Assembly (NCBI GenBank): GCA_016716185.1
Contig: JADJWV010000002.1
Location: forward strand, 1,154,501-1,218,500
Source of the DNA: Saprospiraceae bacterium
Lineage (GTDB): Bacteria; Bacteroidota; Bacteroidia; Chitinophagales; Saprospiraceae
Length of the DNA: 64,000 nt
Direction: 5' to 3'
In this document: positions 1 to 9,858 of the stretch, in pieces
Layout: every line of letters begins with the position of its first letter
How positions within the stretch are numbered: the stretch's first letter is position 1
Notes under the pieces: model-generated
The model's database searches: none
The model's input: the letters and a program-made list of their open reading frames with translations, nothing else
What the model was told of the DNA's origin: nothing
Program-made: the position numbers and the translations under genes

Positions 1-1
1 T

Positions 2-1264
2 ACCGCGGTGCTGGCTTTTTTAACTACCTTGATACTTCCCACATGGATTGGAATGGAACATTTTGGGATGTATTCTTATTTGATCGTTTGTATTGGTTTT
101 TTAATCCCCTTAAGTTCTTTCGGACTGGGAGCAGGATCGATTTATCTTTTAAGCACTCGAAAATATGCCATCCATCAAATAGGATTTACACAACTGCTCC
201 TGGCATCCATTTTTGGGCTTATAAATTTAATGTTGCTTTATGTATTGAATCAAATGTCCTGGCTTGGTGATTGGTTACAAAAAGCAAATACATTTGAATG
301 GTTTTGTTTAATGTTGTCTTGTTTTTTACAGACCCTGAGTTTTTTTATTGCACGATTGTTTTTTGGCATTTCCGGTTTTACAGTGTTGAATATTCTGGAA
401 TTGGTTTACGTGTTGTTAAATCCTATTTTAGTTGGTTTGTTTTTTTATATACTGGGTGGTCAGCAAACACCCTATCTTTTCTTTGCAATCGCTGTGTTCT
501 CTATAGTTTCATTTATGCTTCATCTTTATTTTTTATCTAGAAACCCGATGGAATTCAGGTTTCATGCAGCGTATACAAAAGAATCATTTAATTATGGACT
601 AAAATCCTGGTTGGGCGATGTGGCGATCCGGGCCAATTTGAGATTTGATCAAATGATTTTGGGTGCCATTGGGCCTATAAAAAACCTGGGACTCTATAAC
701 ATTGCTGTGAAATTTTCAGAAATCATTTGGTTTATTCCCGATTCTTTAGGGCCGGTATTATTCAATAAACTGGCTGTCGTTGAATCCGAGGAATCCCGGT
801 TGAAACTATTGTTCAGGATCCATAGGATCATTTTCTGGATTTGTTTTTTAATAGCAATATTATGGAGCCTTGTCCTCGTTTTTCTTGTGTTTCCTTTCTT
901 TTTTTATCAACATGCATCTGCTTTAATTGGATTGGTAATGATCCTATTGCCTGGTACCCTGGTTCTGGTTTCATCAAAAATATTGACCAAATTATATTCC
1001 TCTTCCGGCCACGTTATTTGGACCAGTTATATTAGTATCGCAGGAAGTCTCGTGTCGGTAATTTTAAGTATCAGTTTGATTCCGCGGCTCTCAGCTACCG
1101 GAGCTGCTATTGCGTCTATTCTTGCCTATTTTACAATGTCATGCATGGCCAATTTTATTCTCATTAAAAATTTCAAATTTCAATGGTCAGAAATTATAAG
1201 TATCAGGAGAAGCGATTTTATATGGCTATTAGAACAATTAAAGTTATTAAAGATATCGAAGTAG
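2..1264 (+). CDS. Polysaccharide flippase (Wzx/MOP-type), 5' end outside window
   Basis: Likely moves lipid-linked glycan units across the inner membrane. The frame is open to the left edge (codons at 2-7 read Thr-Ala), so the N-terminus is missing; about 420 residues remain of the 430-480 usual for the family. The protein is almost entirely hydrophobic, with roughly a dozen helices interrupted by a short charged stretch near residues 175-225, as in Polysacc_synt-type exporters. It ends 8 bp before a polymerase gene on the same strand, which fits a Wzx/Wzy export locus. The assignment rests on topology and context rather than a sharp motif; another MOP-superfamily exporter is possible. Confidence 0.75.
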   Translation, partial: TAVLAFLTTLILPTWIGMEHFGMYSYLIVCIGFLIPLSSFGLGAGSIYLLSTRKYAIHQIGFTQLLLASIFGLINLMLLYVLNQMSWLGDWLQKANTFEWFCLMLSCFLQTLSFFIARLFFGISGFTVLNILELVYVLLNPILVGLFFYILGGQQTPYLFFAIAVFSIVSFMLHLYFLSRNPMEFRFHAAYTKESFNYGLKSWLGDVAIRANLRFDQMILGAIGPIKNLGLYNIAVKFSEIIWFIPDSLGPVLFNKLAVVESEESRLKLLFRIHRIIFWICFLIAILWSLVLVFLVFPFFFYQHASALIGLVMILLPGTLVLVSSKILTKLYSSSGHVIWTSYISIAGSLVSVILSISLIPRLSATGAAIASILAYFTMSCMANFILIKNFKFQWSEIISIRRSDFIWLLEQLKLLKISK

Positions 1265-1272
1265 AATAAAGC

Positions 1273-2553
1273 ATGTTGACTTCGAAAATACATACAATTC
1301 CACAAGAGGGGGGGCTGCCTCCCTTTCTTTATGTTCTCCTTGCAGTCTTAGCTGCTTGTCTCCCTTTTGAAAATATACTTTTTCATTTGGCGCAAATTGA
1401 TACGCCATTCAGGCCACATCGCGTACTGGCACTTTTCATCGGGGCACTTATATTTATCATCGTACCTGTTCGAAATCTGAAGTATTCGGCAAATGATCTT
1501 AAATTGATAGGCGTTTACCTTTTTGGTTTAGTTCCCAGTTTTATTGCTTATTTGGAAAACAGATTGGAATTTGATTATTTTCTGTTGACCTCATTGCAAC
1601 TTTTTATTATCTTATGGATTTTTTTTCAGATCAAAGCGCTTCCATTGGAAATTGGTGTTCTCCATAAGTTATTTCACGTGTTTTGTTTTTTTGCGATGGT
1701 CAATTCAGGTTTTATGATTTACACATTCCTGTTTGAGGATATCGGGCGACAGAGTGGTTTTATGGACAATCCTAATTATGCTGCTTTTACTTTAAATGTG
1801 GCTTTGGTATATTTTGCTTATCAGCTATCCAAGGTGGATGATGCAAGATCCGGCTGGTATCGCTTCTTTTGCTTTGTTGCATTCATCATCGTCTTGGTGG
1901 GCATTTTCGTAACGGGATCCAGGAGTGCTATGATTTCTCTGGTATTCAGCGTTTTCTTGTATTTGTATTTTCATTTTAGCTGGAAGAAAATAATAATCGG
2001 TTTTTTACTTTTTATAGTCGTCTCGGGATTGCTGATGCAGTTGGATCGCTTTCAGAATTACATGGATGTCGTTCCCTTGTTAAACAGGTTGGAGAGTTTG
2101 TCGGGAAGGGAAGAATCGAGGATAACCCTTTGGAAACAAGGTTGGATGGCATTCGCTGATACTTACTATCTCGGTTTGGGTATCGAACAGTTCAAAAATC
2201 CTGATATTTATATTCAATACCTGCAAACTTCGGATAATCCTATGTTGGTTGCTCAGGAAGGCCTGGTTCTGCATAATGATTACCTGGCCGTTCTGTTTGA
2301 ATATGGCATCATTCCTTTTTTGTTGTTTGTAAGTTTTTATTTTACCATTTTGAGAAATTTATTAAAGCAGTCCAATATCAGGTATCGGTCAATGTGGTTG
2401 ATCATTTTTATGAACATTGTTTTATTTTCTTTTTTTGATACAACATTTCAATCGATGCCATTTTGGTTTATTGTAATGATTGTAAGTGCTTTTTCAGAAA
2501 ATCCTGTGAGTAGAGTCAAGCTTGCTGAGGGTGAATTTGTACATCAATATTAA
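1273..2553 (+). CDS. O-antigen ligase/polymerase family membrane protein
   Basis: A 426-residue protein of the Wzy/WaaL (O-antigen ligase) superfamily, expected to polymerise or ligate glycan repeats on the periplasmic face. It has about ten to twelve hydrophobic segments, a large soluble loop at about residues 265-335, and an LHNDYL motif near residue 333 followed by a hydrophobic helix, an arrangement typical of the Wzy_C domain. NPNYAA near residue 172 and GSRSA near 215 are also common in the family. It follows the flippase by 8 bp, so the two are probably co-transcribed. Its last 38 bp overlap the 3' end of the convergent amidotransferase gene. Polymerase versus ligase cannot be decided here. 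Confidence 0.8.
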   Translation: MLTSKIHTIPQEGGLPPFLYVLLAVLAACLPFENILFHLAQIDTPFRPHRVLALFIGALIFIIVPVRNLKYSANDLKLIGVYLFGLVPSFIAYLENRLEFDYFLLTSLQLFIILWIFFQIKALPLEIGVLHKLFHVFCFFAMVNSGFMIYTFLFEDIGRQSGFMDNPNYAAFTLNVALVYFAYQLSKVDDARSGWYRFFCFVAFIIVLVGIFVTGSRSAMISLVFSVFLYLYFHFSWKKIIIGFLLFIVVSGLLMQLDRFQNYMDVVPLLNRLESLSGREESRITLWKQGWMAFADTYYLGLGIEQFKNPDIYIQYLQTSDNPMLVAQEGLVLHNDYLAVLFEYGIIPFLLFVSFYFTILRNLLKQSNIRYRSMWLIIFMNIVLFSFFDTTFQSMPFWFIVMIVSAFSENPVSRVKLAEGEFVHQY

Positions 2554-4414
2554 AATGTGTGATCCAGGCAAAAAGTTGAGCCATCAACCAAAGTTTATGA
2601 GCACTTTTGTAAATGCTTTGCCTGGACGTGGATGATTTTTGTTCAAATCCAGTTTTTATACATGCCAGAACTGCTTCGCGGTTCAGGACCTCAAACAGGG
2701 GATGGTCATTTGGAATGACCGAGCTGCAAAAAAGTTGAAATTCTTTGTTGAAAAATTTATGCAGCGGAAAATTAAATCCCTGTTTTGGATGTGAAAATAC
2801 TTCTTCGGGTAGAAAGGGTTTCATGGCTTTTCTGATCAACCATTTATTTTGCTTTCCTTTCCGTAGAAAATGATCGGGTAAAGTAGCAGCGAACTCAAAC
2901 AACGCCTTATCCAGAAAGGGATTTCGGACTTCAATGGAATGGCGCATACTCATCCGGTCTATTTTTAAGAGCATGTCATCCGGCATGGCGTAAGCAGTTC
3001 TAAACCACATCAGCTTTCTTAGGTTGCTCCAATTCTTATAAGTTTCAGGGCTTTTGTAAGCTTGATTCCCCTGCCAATTCGATGTAATTAATTGCTTGAT
3101 CTCAACTTCAGTGAAATGTTCATATAAAAGATCGATGAGTTGTTCTTCATTGCGATTCGAAATTTCAATTGCTTTCAGCAATCCTCTTTTGGTATCAACC
3201 GAAGCGGGAATAAATTTATCGCAGCTCAGAAGAACTGACTTCATTACGGACTTCAAAGCAACTGGCATTGACCGCAATTTGTTGATTTGATTTCCCCATT
3301 GAAAATCGTCGTAACCTCCAAACAATTCATCTCCGCCATCTCCGGAAAGTACAACTTTGAGATGTTTTTGAATTTCTTTAGAGACTAAATAACTGGGAAT
3401 ACAGGAGGAATCCACAAATGGTTCGCCTGTGTGTTGGAGCAGTTCCCAAAAGAAGGGCTCATCGAAAACGGCGTTTAGTACAAAGATTTCGTGATGATTG
3501 CTCCCGATATGACCCGCAACTTTGCGTGCAATCAAACTTTCATCATATTCCTTTTCTTCGAACTTAACATTAAAGGTATTGATAGGCCCGTTGGAATTCT
3601 TTTGAAGAATGGCTGAAATTGTGCTGGAATCGATACCCCCTGAAAGGAAGGCACCCAAAGGCACATCCGACACCATTTGTTTCTCTACAGCACTGTTAAG
3701 TAGTTTCCGAACTTCATCAACCGCAGATTTTTCATCCCAGTCTTTGTTGACGGAGTCATAGCCCCATTTGTAATAAGGAGTAATTTGGAGAGATCCATCA
3801 TGAAACAGCAAATATTCACCGGGGTTTAATGTATAGACATTGCGGATCAATGTTGCCGGATGCATCTGATATCCAAATCGAAGCAATGAAGTAAGTTGTT
3901 CAGTATGGAGATAGCGGGGCAGGTTTTTGTATTGCAATAAAGCTTGCATCTCACTGGCAAAAACAAACTCTTGTCCATGGTGATAATAATACAAAGGTTT
4001 TTCTCCAAATCGGTCTCTGGCAAGAAGACAGGAATTTTTCTTGAGATCGATAATGCATATAGCAAACATGCCATCGAGGAATTCAAACATGCTGCTTCCA
4101 TGTTCTTCGTAAAGATGTACGATGACTTCCGAATCAGATATGGTCGTGAGTTGATGACCTTTTGCCATCAAATCCATTCTCAGTTTTTTGTAATTATAAA
4201 TTTCGCCGTTCAGAATGGCGCATATCGATTTATCTTCGTTCCAAACCGGTTGCTGACCTCCTGACAAGTCTATAATGGCCAATCGCCTCATGCCGATGCT
4301 CCAATCCTGATTGAGAAAAGTGCCTTCGTGATCTGGGCCGCGATGTTGCAATTTTTTCAACATGGCTCCCAGGATTGTCTGATCGTTCCGGTTGAATCCA
4401 CATATACCGCACAT
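2516..4414 (-). CDS. asnB: Asparagine synthase (glutamine-hydrolysing)-like amidotransferase
   Basis: A 632-residue class II amidotransferase. The start MCGICG places the catalytic Cys at position 2 after Met removal; the N-terminal glutaminase covers about residues 1-190. The synthetase domain carries the ATP pyrophosphatase P-loop SGGIDSS near residue 260 and an LSGDGGDELFGGY block near 355. Family members make asparagine from aspartate and glutamine, but paralogues inside polysaccharide clusters are thought to amidate sugars or precursors. It is divergent from the epimerase operon and convergent with the polymerase gene, overlapping it by 38 bp. A second, clearly different copy lies at 7323-9218. 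The glycan-modifying role is inference. Confidence 0.9.
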   Translation of the reverse strand: MCGICGFNRNDQTILGAMLKKLQHRGPDHEGTFLNQDWSIGMRRLAIIDLSGGQQPVWNEDKSICAILNGEIYNYKKLRMDLMAKGHQLTTISDSEVIVHLYEEHGSSMFEFLDGMFAICIIDLKKNSCLLARDRFGEKPLYYYHHGQEFVFASEMQALLQYKNLPRYLHTEQLTSLLRFGYQMHPATLIRNVYTLNPGEYLLFHDGSLQITPYYKWGYDSVNKDWDEKSAVDEVRKLLNSAVEKQMVSDVPLGAFLSGGIDSSTISAILQKNSNGPINTFNVKFEEKEYDESLIARKVAGHIGSNHHEIFVLNAVFDEPFFWELLQHTGEPFVDSSCIPSYLVSKEIQKHLKVVLSGDGGDELFGGYDDFQWGNQINKLRSMPVALKSVMKSVLLSCDKFIPASVDTKRGLLKAIEISNRNEEQLIDLLYEHFTEVEIKQLITSNWQGNQAYKSPETYKNWSNLRKLMWFRTAYAMPDDMLLKIDRMSMRHSIEVRNPFLDKALFEFAATLPDHFLRKGKQNKWLIRKAMKPFLPEEVFSHPKQGFNFPLHKFFNKEFQLFCSSVIPNDHPLFEVLNREAVLACIKTGFEQKSSTSRQSIYKSAHKLWLMAQLFAWITHFNIDVQIHPQQA

Positions 4415-4689
4415 GGTAAATAATTCAGTTCATTTTGTTTTGAGACTTATTCATAAAAATTTCTTTGAGGTAAGAGAATTTAAAATAAAGTCGAAATGAA
4501 AGCACAAGTGAAGCATGGTGTGTAATGTTTAAGGAATGCAACGATTTTTGAAGTTTTCATGGCGAATTCCAGGGATTGTACCGTGAAATGCCCAAAAATA
4601 CATATTTTTACACATTAAAAATATTTTAATATAAGACTCAGCCAGGATGGTAAGCTGGTCTTGAATCGATTATAAAAAAGAGGCCCAGA

Positions 4690-5715
4690 TTGAATAAGAT
4701 ATTATTGACCGGTGGAGCTGGATTTATTGGTTACCATTTGGCAGATAGCCTGATCAGGGATGCATCCAATGTGGTTTACATTATCGATAATCTCAATTCT
4801 TATTACGACGTCAGTCTTAAAGAAAAGAGATTGACAAATCTTGGAATTTCTGATTCCAGGGCCCCGGGAGCAAATTGGGTAACTTCTTCAAAATTTTCGA
4901 ATTTATTTTTTTGCAAGGTCGATATCACTGATTCCGCTTTACTAAGCTCGGTAGTTGCCGATCTTCATTGCGATTACATCATACATCTGGCTGCACAGGC
5001 TGGAGTCCGATACAGCTTTCAATACCCTGAAACGTATATTCAATCCAATCTCCTTGGATTTTTTCAGATGATGGAGTTGGCGAAGTTATGGAGGGTGAAG
5101 CATTTCATATTTGCCAGCAGCAGCAGTGTTTATGGTGGCAATCTAGAAGTTCCGTTTTCTGAAGATCATTCCATTTCAAAACCATTGAATTTGTATGCCG
5201 CTACAAAAGCGTCCAATGAATTACTGGCATACGCATATGCAAATTTGTATAAAATTCCTACCAGTGCTTTGCGGTTTTTTACAGTTTATGGACCTTACGG
5301 AAGGCCAGATATGGCTTATTTCAAATTTATGAATATGATCGTGAAAGGGCAAGTGCTCGATGTCTTTGGCCAAGGAAATTTACAAAGAGATTTTACCCAT
5401 ATAAGCGACATCGTTATTTCTATGAGCAAACTGCTGGATGCGATACCAGGTCCAAATCAATATTTTGAAATTTACAATATCGGAAACAACCAGCCTGTTG
5501 AGTTGATGCACTTTATCCAATTGCTCGAGAAATATTCCGGACATACGGCTCAAATCAATAAGATTGAATCTTTTGAAGGAGAAATGAAAACAACTTTTGC
5601 CAATATCGACAAACTCGTTTCCAAAATTCATTATCGTCCTCAAATGAATATAGAAAGAGGATTGAAAGAATTTGTCAGCTGGTATCTGTCAGATGAAAAT
5701 CCTTTGATCAATTAA
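4690..5715 (+). CDS. NAD-dependent sugar-nucleotide epimerase (UDP-glucuronate 4-epimerase-like)
   Basis: Extended short-chain dehydrogenase of 341 residues, a typical length. GGAGFIGYHLA at residues 8-18 is the dinucleotide-binding motif, SSSSVYG near 142 contains the catalytic Ser region, and YAATK near 169 is the active YxxxK. The overall pattern resembles UDP-glucuronate/UDP-glucose 4-epimerases (CapI/GalE type). The start is TTG at 4690, supported by AAAGAGG about 7-10 nt upstream and by the glycine motif lying at the correct distance; no in-frame ATG is closer. It begins a tightly packed operon with the acyltransferase (9 bp gap) and the GT4 gene, so it probably supplies the sugar donor for this glycan. 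The exact substrate is not determinable. Confidence 0.85.
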   Translation: MNKILLTGGAGFIGYHLADSLIRDASNVVYIIDNLNSYYDVSLKEKRLTNLGISDSRAPGANWVTSSKFSNLFFCKVDITDSALLSSVVADLHCDYIIHLAAQAGVRYSFQYPETYIQSNLLGFFQMMELAKLWRVKHFIFASSSSVYGGNLEVPFSEDHSISKPLNLYAATKASNELLAYAYANLYKIPTSALRFFTVYGPYGRPDMAYFKFMNMIVKGQVLDVFGQGNLQRDFTHISDIVISMSKLLDAIPGPNQYFEIYNIGNNQPVELMHFIQLLEKYSGHTAQINKIESFEGEMKTTFANIDKLVSKIHYRPQMNIERGLKEFVSWYLSDENPLIN

Positions 5716-5724
5716 TGCCAGGAA

Positions 5725-6258
5725 ATGTTTGAAAAAATTTTAAATGTCATCAGGTATTTGGGTTGGAGATGTTTGCATTTTGGAAAAATAAAAGCATCTG
5801 GTTTACATGCCGTTGGAAGCGGGAGTTTGTTTCGTTTGACAGGCTTCTTGGAACTTGGCCAAAGGAGTACGTTCGGCAGATATAACTACATTGATGTGCA
5901 AGGCAAATTAATTATCGGCGATCATACATATATCAATGACAACGTAAGGATCGTAAGCCATCGGGAGGTTCAAATTGGAAATCAGGTATTAATAGCCTCA
6001 GGGGTTTCCATTTACGATCACGATCACCAGTTGAAATGGCAAGAACATGAATTGACATTCGATGGTTATATCACCAGCCCGGTAAAAATTGGCAGCAGGG
6101 TCTGGATAGGGGATAAAGTAATCATTTTGAAGGGGGTGACCATTGGAGACAATGTAGTCGTTGGAGCCGGTTCCGTTGTTACTGCTGATATTCCATCAAA
6201 CACGATTGCTGCCGGGAATCCCTGTAAAGTGATCAGGGCCATGAACTCATCATTATGA
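5725..6258 (+). CDS. Hexapeptide-repeat acyltransferase (LbetaH fold)
   Basis: A 177-residue left-handed beta-helix acyltransferase, likely adding an acetyl group to a sugar. Repeated [LIV]-G-x(4) units run from about residue 60 to 170 (for example IIGDHTYI, VQIGNQVLI, VKIGSRVWIGDKV, VTIGDNVVVGAGSVV). The loop with DHDH near residue 98 is the place of the catalytic His in maltose/galactoside O-acetyltransferase relatives, and the C-terminal AAGNPCKVIR is the classic end of the family. Its stop overlaps the next start (ATGA at 6255), indicating translational coupling with the glycosyltransferase. The acceptor sugar is unknown. Confidence 0.88.
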   Translation: MFEKILNVIRYLGWRCLHFGKIKASGLHAVGSGSLFRLTGFLELGQRSTFGRYNYIDVQGKLIIGDHTYINDNVRIVSHREVQIGNQVLIASGVSIYDHDHQLKWQEHELTFDGYITSPVKIGSRVWIGDKVIILKGVTIGDNVVVGAGSVVTADIPSNTIAAGNPCKVIRAMNSSL

Positions 6259-7298
6259 AGGTAAGAAATAATTTTCCTTGCACTTACCTGATTTATGGGC
6301 CACAATTTAAAAATGCAGCCAAAGATATTGGAGGAACAACGATTAGTTTCGAAATGCTTTGTGAATATGCATGGAGTTCCGGTAAGTCATTTTCAGTCAT
6401 CAGAACAAACAGGTTTTCAAAAAGGAATTTCGATTTATTAAATCTGTTATGGGTTATGTTTTTCTCGGTTTTGTTCATACCCAAATGTAAAATCGTGTTC
6501 TTGAATGTTAGCCCCGGTGGCATGTATGTTCTGGCTCCTTTGTTGTATGGCTATATCCGCTTATGGAATAAAAAATTGGTGATTCGCGTCTTCGGAGGCA
6601 ATGAAGAGCGTGTGCTGCCGGGCTATTCGAATTACAAAAAAATAATATTTTCAAAAATCATTGCCAAAGCAGACCTCTTTTTACTTCAAACGCAGGCGCT
6701 GGTTCATAAATTCAGATCGCAGGTAAAAAATATCGAGTGGCTTCCTACATCCAGAAAATTTCCTCCACAGAGCGCTGAGTTAAAACCGTATTCAAAAAAA
6801 TTTGTGTACGTCAGTCAGGTCCATGAAGCTAAGGGCATCGACATGATCATACAGATAAAAAAATTATTGCCAGCCGGTTTTACCCTGGATGTATATGGTC
6901 CGATCCTGGACCATAAATACGATTTTTTATCAAATGAAAATTACTATAAAGGCGTGCTCCATCCATTCGAAGTATCGAATGTTTTGCAAACATATGATGT
7001 GCTGTTGTTTCCGACTTTTCATTCTGGAGAAGGGTATCCGGGGGTTATTATTGAAGCCTTAGGAGCAGGCCTGCCTGTGATGTGTTCGGATTGGCTTAAT
7101 CTGCATGAACTTGTGCAAGACCAGTACAACGGATTTTTAATCAACAATAGAGACGTCGAATCCTGGTTGAATATCATCCTGAATTTGGATAGTGATTTGT
7201 TTGACAAACTCAGACGAAATGCCTGGAATTCATCTGAACCTTTTGAATGGAAAAAAGTAAACGACAGGCTATTTGAAAAACTTGATTCCATTAAATAA
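6255..7298 (+). CDS. Glycosyltransferase family 4
   Basis: A 347-residue GT-B enzyme, predicted to transfer a sugar from a nucleotide donor to the growing lipid-linked glycan at the inner membrane. The C-terminal Rossmann half (about residues 175-345) contains the EAKGID strand, the DVLLFPT strand near 250 and the E-x7-E retaining signature in GEGYPGVIIEALGAGLPV near 257. The N-terminal half has one strongly hydrophobic stretch near residues 60-95 that may contact the membrane. It overlaps the acyltransferase gene by 4 bp and is followed 24 bp later by a second amidotransferase, so all are likely one transcription unit. Donor and linkage are unknown. Confidence 0.87.
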   Translation: MKVRNNFPCTYLIYGPQFKNAAKDIGGTTISFEMLCEYAWSSGKSFSVIRTNRFSKRNFDLLNLLWVMFFSVLFIPKCKIVFLNVSPGGMYVLAPLLYGYIRLWNKKLVIRVFGGNEERVLPGYSNYKKIIFSKIIAKADLFLLQTQALVHKFRSQVKNIEWLPTSRKFPPQSAELKPYSKKFVYVSQVHEAKGIDMIIQIKKLLPAGFTLDVYGPILDHKYDFLSNENYYKGVLHPFEVSNVLQTYDVLLFPTFHSGEGYPGVIIEALGAGLPVMCSDWLNLHELVQDQYNGFLINNRDVESWLNIILNLDSDLFDKLRRNAWNSSEPFEWKKVNDRLFEKLDSIK

Positions 7299-7322
7299 CA
7301 ACATATAATATCAGACGGAGAG

Positions 7323-9218
7323 ATGTGTGGGATACTTGGATTAGTGGCCGAAGATCAGCTGGCAATAACAAAGCTCGATGGTAAAATTATACAACACCGG
7401 GGACCTGACGATGACGGATACTTTGAATCCGATGGGATCAAACTCATACATTACAGGCTTTCCATACTCGATTTAAGCGATCATGCACACCAGCCGATGT
7501 CAACAGATGACGGGCGTTTTGTAATCGTCTACAACGGTGAAATTTACAATCATCTGGAGATTCGTCAGGAATTGGGTAGCGAATTTGAATTTAAGTCCCA
7601 ATCAGATACAGAAACTATACTACTTGCATTTTCGAAATGGGGTGTTAATACATTTGCAAAGTTAAACGGGATCTTTGCTCTTGCCGTTTACGATACGACC
7701 TCGAGGGAATTGTTCCTTGCACGGGATCCATTTGGTGTAAAGCCTCTTTACTATTGCCATCAGGATGAATTCTTTGGGTTTTCTTCTGAGCTAAAAGCCT
7801 TGGTTCAGATTTCCGGTTTCGACAAAACACTGGATTACAAAGCGATTTTTAATTATATACAATACTTATATGCTCCCGGAATTGCAACGGCTTTTCAACA
7901 CGTACGGAAGTTAGATTCTGGAAGTTATTTGAAACTTTCTCTCGATCATCCGGAGCAGTTTGAAATCATCAGATATTATAATTGGCCATTGTCTGTAAAA
8001 AAATCTGATAAAACCGAAAAACAATGGGTTGACGAATTGGATGCACTTTTACAGCAGGCGGTGAAACGCCAGTTGCAGTCGGATGTGCCGGTTGGATATT
8101 TTATTTCCGGCGGATTGGATTCGAGTTTGCTTGCTGCAATGCATAGGAAACTGTTTCCAAATCAAAGCATTAAAGGATTTACCATTTCGGATGCCATCAA
8201 TAAAGAAGAGGGCTTTGACGAGGACCTTCCTTTTGCAAAACTCCTGGCAGCACATTTAAACCTGGATCTGGAAGTTATTTCTTCTCAAAAAATGAATCCG
8301 CATGCATTGGATAACATGATCTGGCATATGGATGAACCACAAGGCGATGCAGTGCCCTTGTATATTGATGCCATATCGAAGCTGGCACGGGAAAAAGGAT
8401 ATTATGTTTTAATTAGCGGGATGGGCGGGGATGATTTGTTTTCGGGATATAGAAGGCATCAGGCGTATGCCTGGGATCCCTATCTGGCTGGGCTTCCTCT
8501 AACTTTCAGGCGATGGATTAAATCAGCATCGCATATTTTACCGGATGACATTCCAAAATTCAGAAGGTTGCGAAAATTATTGTCGAATTTCGATTATAAA
8601 GATCTGAATGAAAGGTTGGTTTCCTATTTCGATTGGATCGGTACGGAAGAAACCAGGCAGCTTTTTTCAGAGCAAGTCAAAACCCAACTGCATGATTACG
8701 ATCCTCATGACATTTTTTTGAAAGAACTCAAGGATTTACCCAAAGATATAAGTGGATTGACCAGGCAATTGTATTTGGAGTCCAGGTATTATTTGCCCGA
8801 CCACAATCTGAATTATACCGACAAAATCGGAATGAAGCATGGAGTTGAAATCAGAGTTCCATTTTTAGATAAGGATTTGGTTCAATTTAGTTTTTCACTT
8901 CCGGATCCGTATAAATTAAAAGGGAACACCACCAAATATTTGCTTCGAAAACTGGGAGAGCGCTATCTGCCTCCTGAAATTCTTTATCGTAAAAAAACCG
9001 GATTTGGAGGACCTGTCAGAAGATGGATCAAAAATGAACTCCAGAGTAAAATCGATACAGAGCTGTCGGCAGAAAAATTGAAAAAACTGGGTATTTTTAA
9101 TCCACATGCTGTCCATGCCCTCCTTGTTGACAATAAATCCGGAAAACGCGATGCCGCTTATTCCATCCTGGCTTTATTGGCAATTCAGACATGGATCAGG
9201 CAGTTCGTGAAAAACTGA
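7323..9218 (+). CDS. asnB: Second asparagine synthase-like amidotransferase
   Basis: A 631-residue class II amidotransferase with Cys2 (MCGILG), an RGPDDDG block near residue 27, the P-loop SGGLDSS near 262, and a GMGGDDLFSGY block near 370. It is the same length as the copy at 2516-4414 but differs throughout, so it is not a recent duplication. Its place at the end of the epimerase-acyltransferase-GT4 operon (24 bp after the GT4 gene) suggests it amidates a uronic acid or amino sugar of the polymer rather than making free asparagine; this is inference from context. An octamer repeat array starts within about 10 bp of its stop codon. Confidence 0.9.
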   Translation: MCGILGLVAEDQLAITKLDGKIIQHRGPDDDGYFESDGIKLIHYRLSILDLSDHAHQPMSTDDGRFVIVYNGEIYNHLEIRQELGSEFEFKSQSDTETILLAFSKWGVNTFAKLNGIFALAVYDTTSRELFLARDPFGVKPLYYCHQDEFFGFSSELKALVQISGFDKTLDYKAIFNYIQYLYAPGIATAFQHVRKLDSGSYLKLSLDHPEQFEIIRYYNWPLSVKKSDKTEKQWVDELDALLQQAVKRQLQSDVPVGYFISGGLDSSLLAAMHRKLFPNQSIKGFTISDAINKEEGFDEDLPFAKLLAAHLNLDLEVISSQKMNPHALDNMIWHMDEPQGDAVPLYIDAISKLAREKGYYVLISGMGGDDLFSGYRRHQAYAWDPYLAGLPLTFRRWIKSASHILPDDIPKFRRLRKLLSNFDYKDLNERLVSYFDWIGTEETRQLFSEQVKTQLHDYDPHDIFLKELKDLPKDISGLTRQLYLESRYYLPDHNLNYTDKIGMKHGVEIRVPFLDKDLVQFSFSLPDPYKLKGNTTKYLLRKLGERYLPPEILYRKKTGFGGPVRRWIKNELQSKIDTELSAEKLKKLGIFNPHAVHALLVDNKSGKRDAAYSILALLAIQTWIRQFVKN

Positions 9219-9283
9219 GATCTGAAATCGAAACGTCAAAACGTCAAAAAGTCAAAAAGTCAAAAAGTCAAAACGTCGGGACG

Positions 9284-9414
9284 AAAACCTCTTTCATTTA
9301 TTTCCCGCACCTGCCCGACTGAAATGATTAGTTTATTATTTGTAAAATTTAAGTCGTTCGGGCGGGGATTTCGCAGATTTACGCAGATCTTTATATTTAA
9401 TTTATCATTAAAAC
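9284..9414. repeat. Dispersed hairpin element, copy 1
   Basis: About 130 bp, starting AAAACCTC and ending in a CGCAGATTTACGCAGATCT box plus an AT-rich tail. The core pairs CCTGCCCGACTGA with a downstream GTCGTTCGGGCGGGG-like arm, giving an imperfect hairpin. A closely matching copy follows at 9487-9616, and a diverged subfamily recurs near 33.0-33.5 and 39.9-40.2 kb. Confidence 0.8.
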
Positions 9415-9486
9415 GTCAAAACGTCAAAAAGTCAAAACGTCGAAACTTCGAAACTTCGAAACTTCGAAACGTCGAAACGTGTTACG

Positions 9487-9616
9487 AAAACCTCTTCCTT
9501 CTATTTCCCGCACTTGCCCGACTGAAATGATTAGTTTATTATTTGTAAAATTTAAGTCGTTCGGGCGGGGATTTCGCAGATTTACGCAGATCTTTATATT
9601 TAATTTATCATTAAAA
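9487..9616. repeat. Dispersed hairpin element, copy 2
   Basis: Near-identical to 9284-9414, differing at only a few positions (for example CACTTGCCCG for CACCTGCCCG). The two are direct repeats separated by about 70 bp of octamer array, so the stretch may have duplicated as a unit. Confidence 0.8.
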
Positions 9617-9800
9617 AGTCAAAACGTCAAAACGTCGAAACGTCGAAAAGTCGAAACTTCGAAACTTCGAAATGTCGAAACGTCAAAACGTCAAAAAGTC
9701 AAGAAGTCAAAAAGTCAAAACGTCGAAATCCTGAAACGTCAAAACGTCAAAACGTCAAAACGTCAAAACGTCAAAACGTCGAAATCCCGAAACGTCGAAA

Positions 9801-9858
9801 TCCCGATAAAATGACATAATATTTTAGTAAAGAAATAATTCTTTATATTTTATCGGGA
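9801..9858. repeat. 58 bp palindrome-ended element, copy 1
   Basis: Arms TCCCGATAAAAT and ATTTTATCGGGA are a perfect 12 bp inverted repeat around a 34 bp AT-rich interior. Seven relatives occur in the window (21745, 26435, 26559, 30492, 30554, 32907, 44499), all 57-60 bp long and all embedded in or bordering octamer arrays. Confidence 0.85.

Noticed and set aside
9324..9814. Open frames across the 9.3-9.8 kb array (68 and 111 codons)
   Set aside because: They encode an 8-residue repeat dictated by the 8 bp DNA period plus the dispersed element; no start context or family match.
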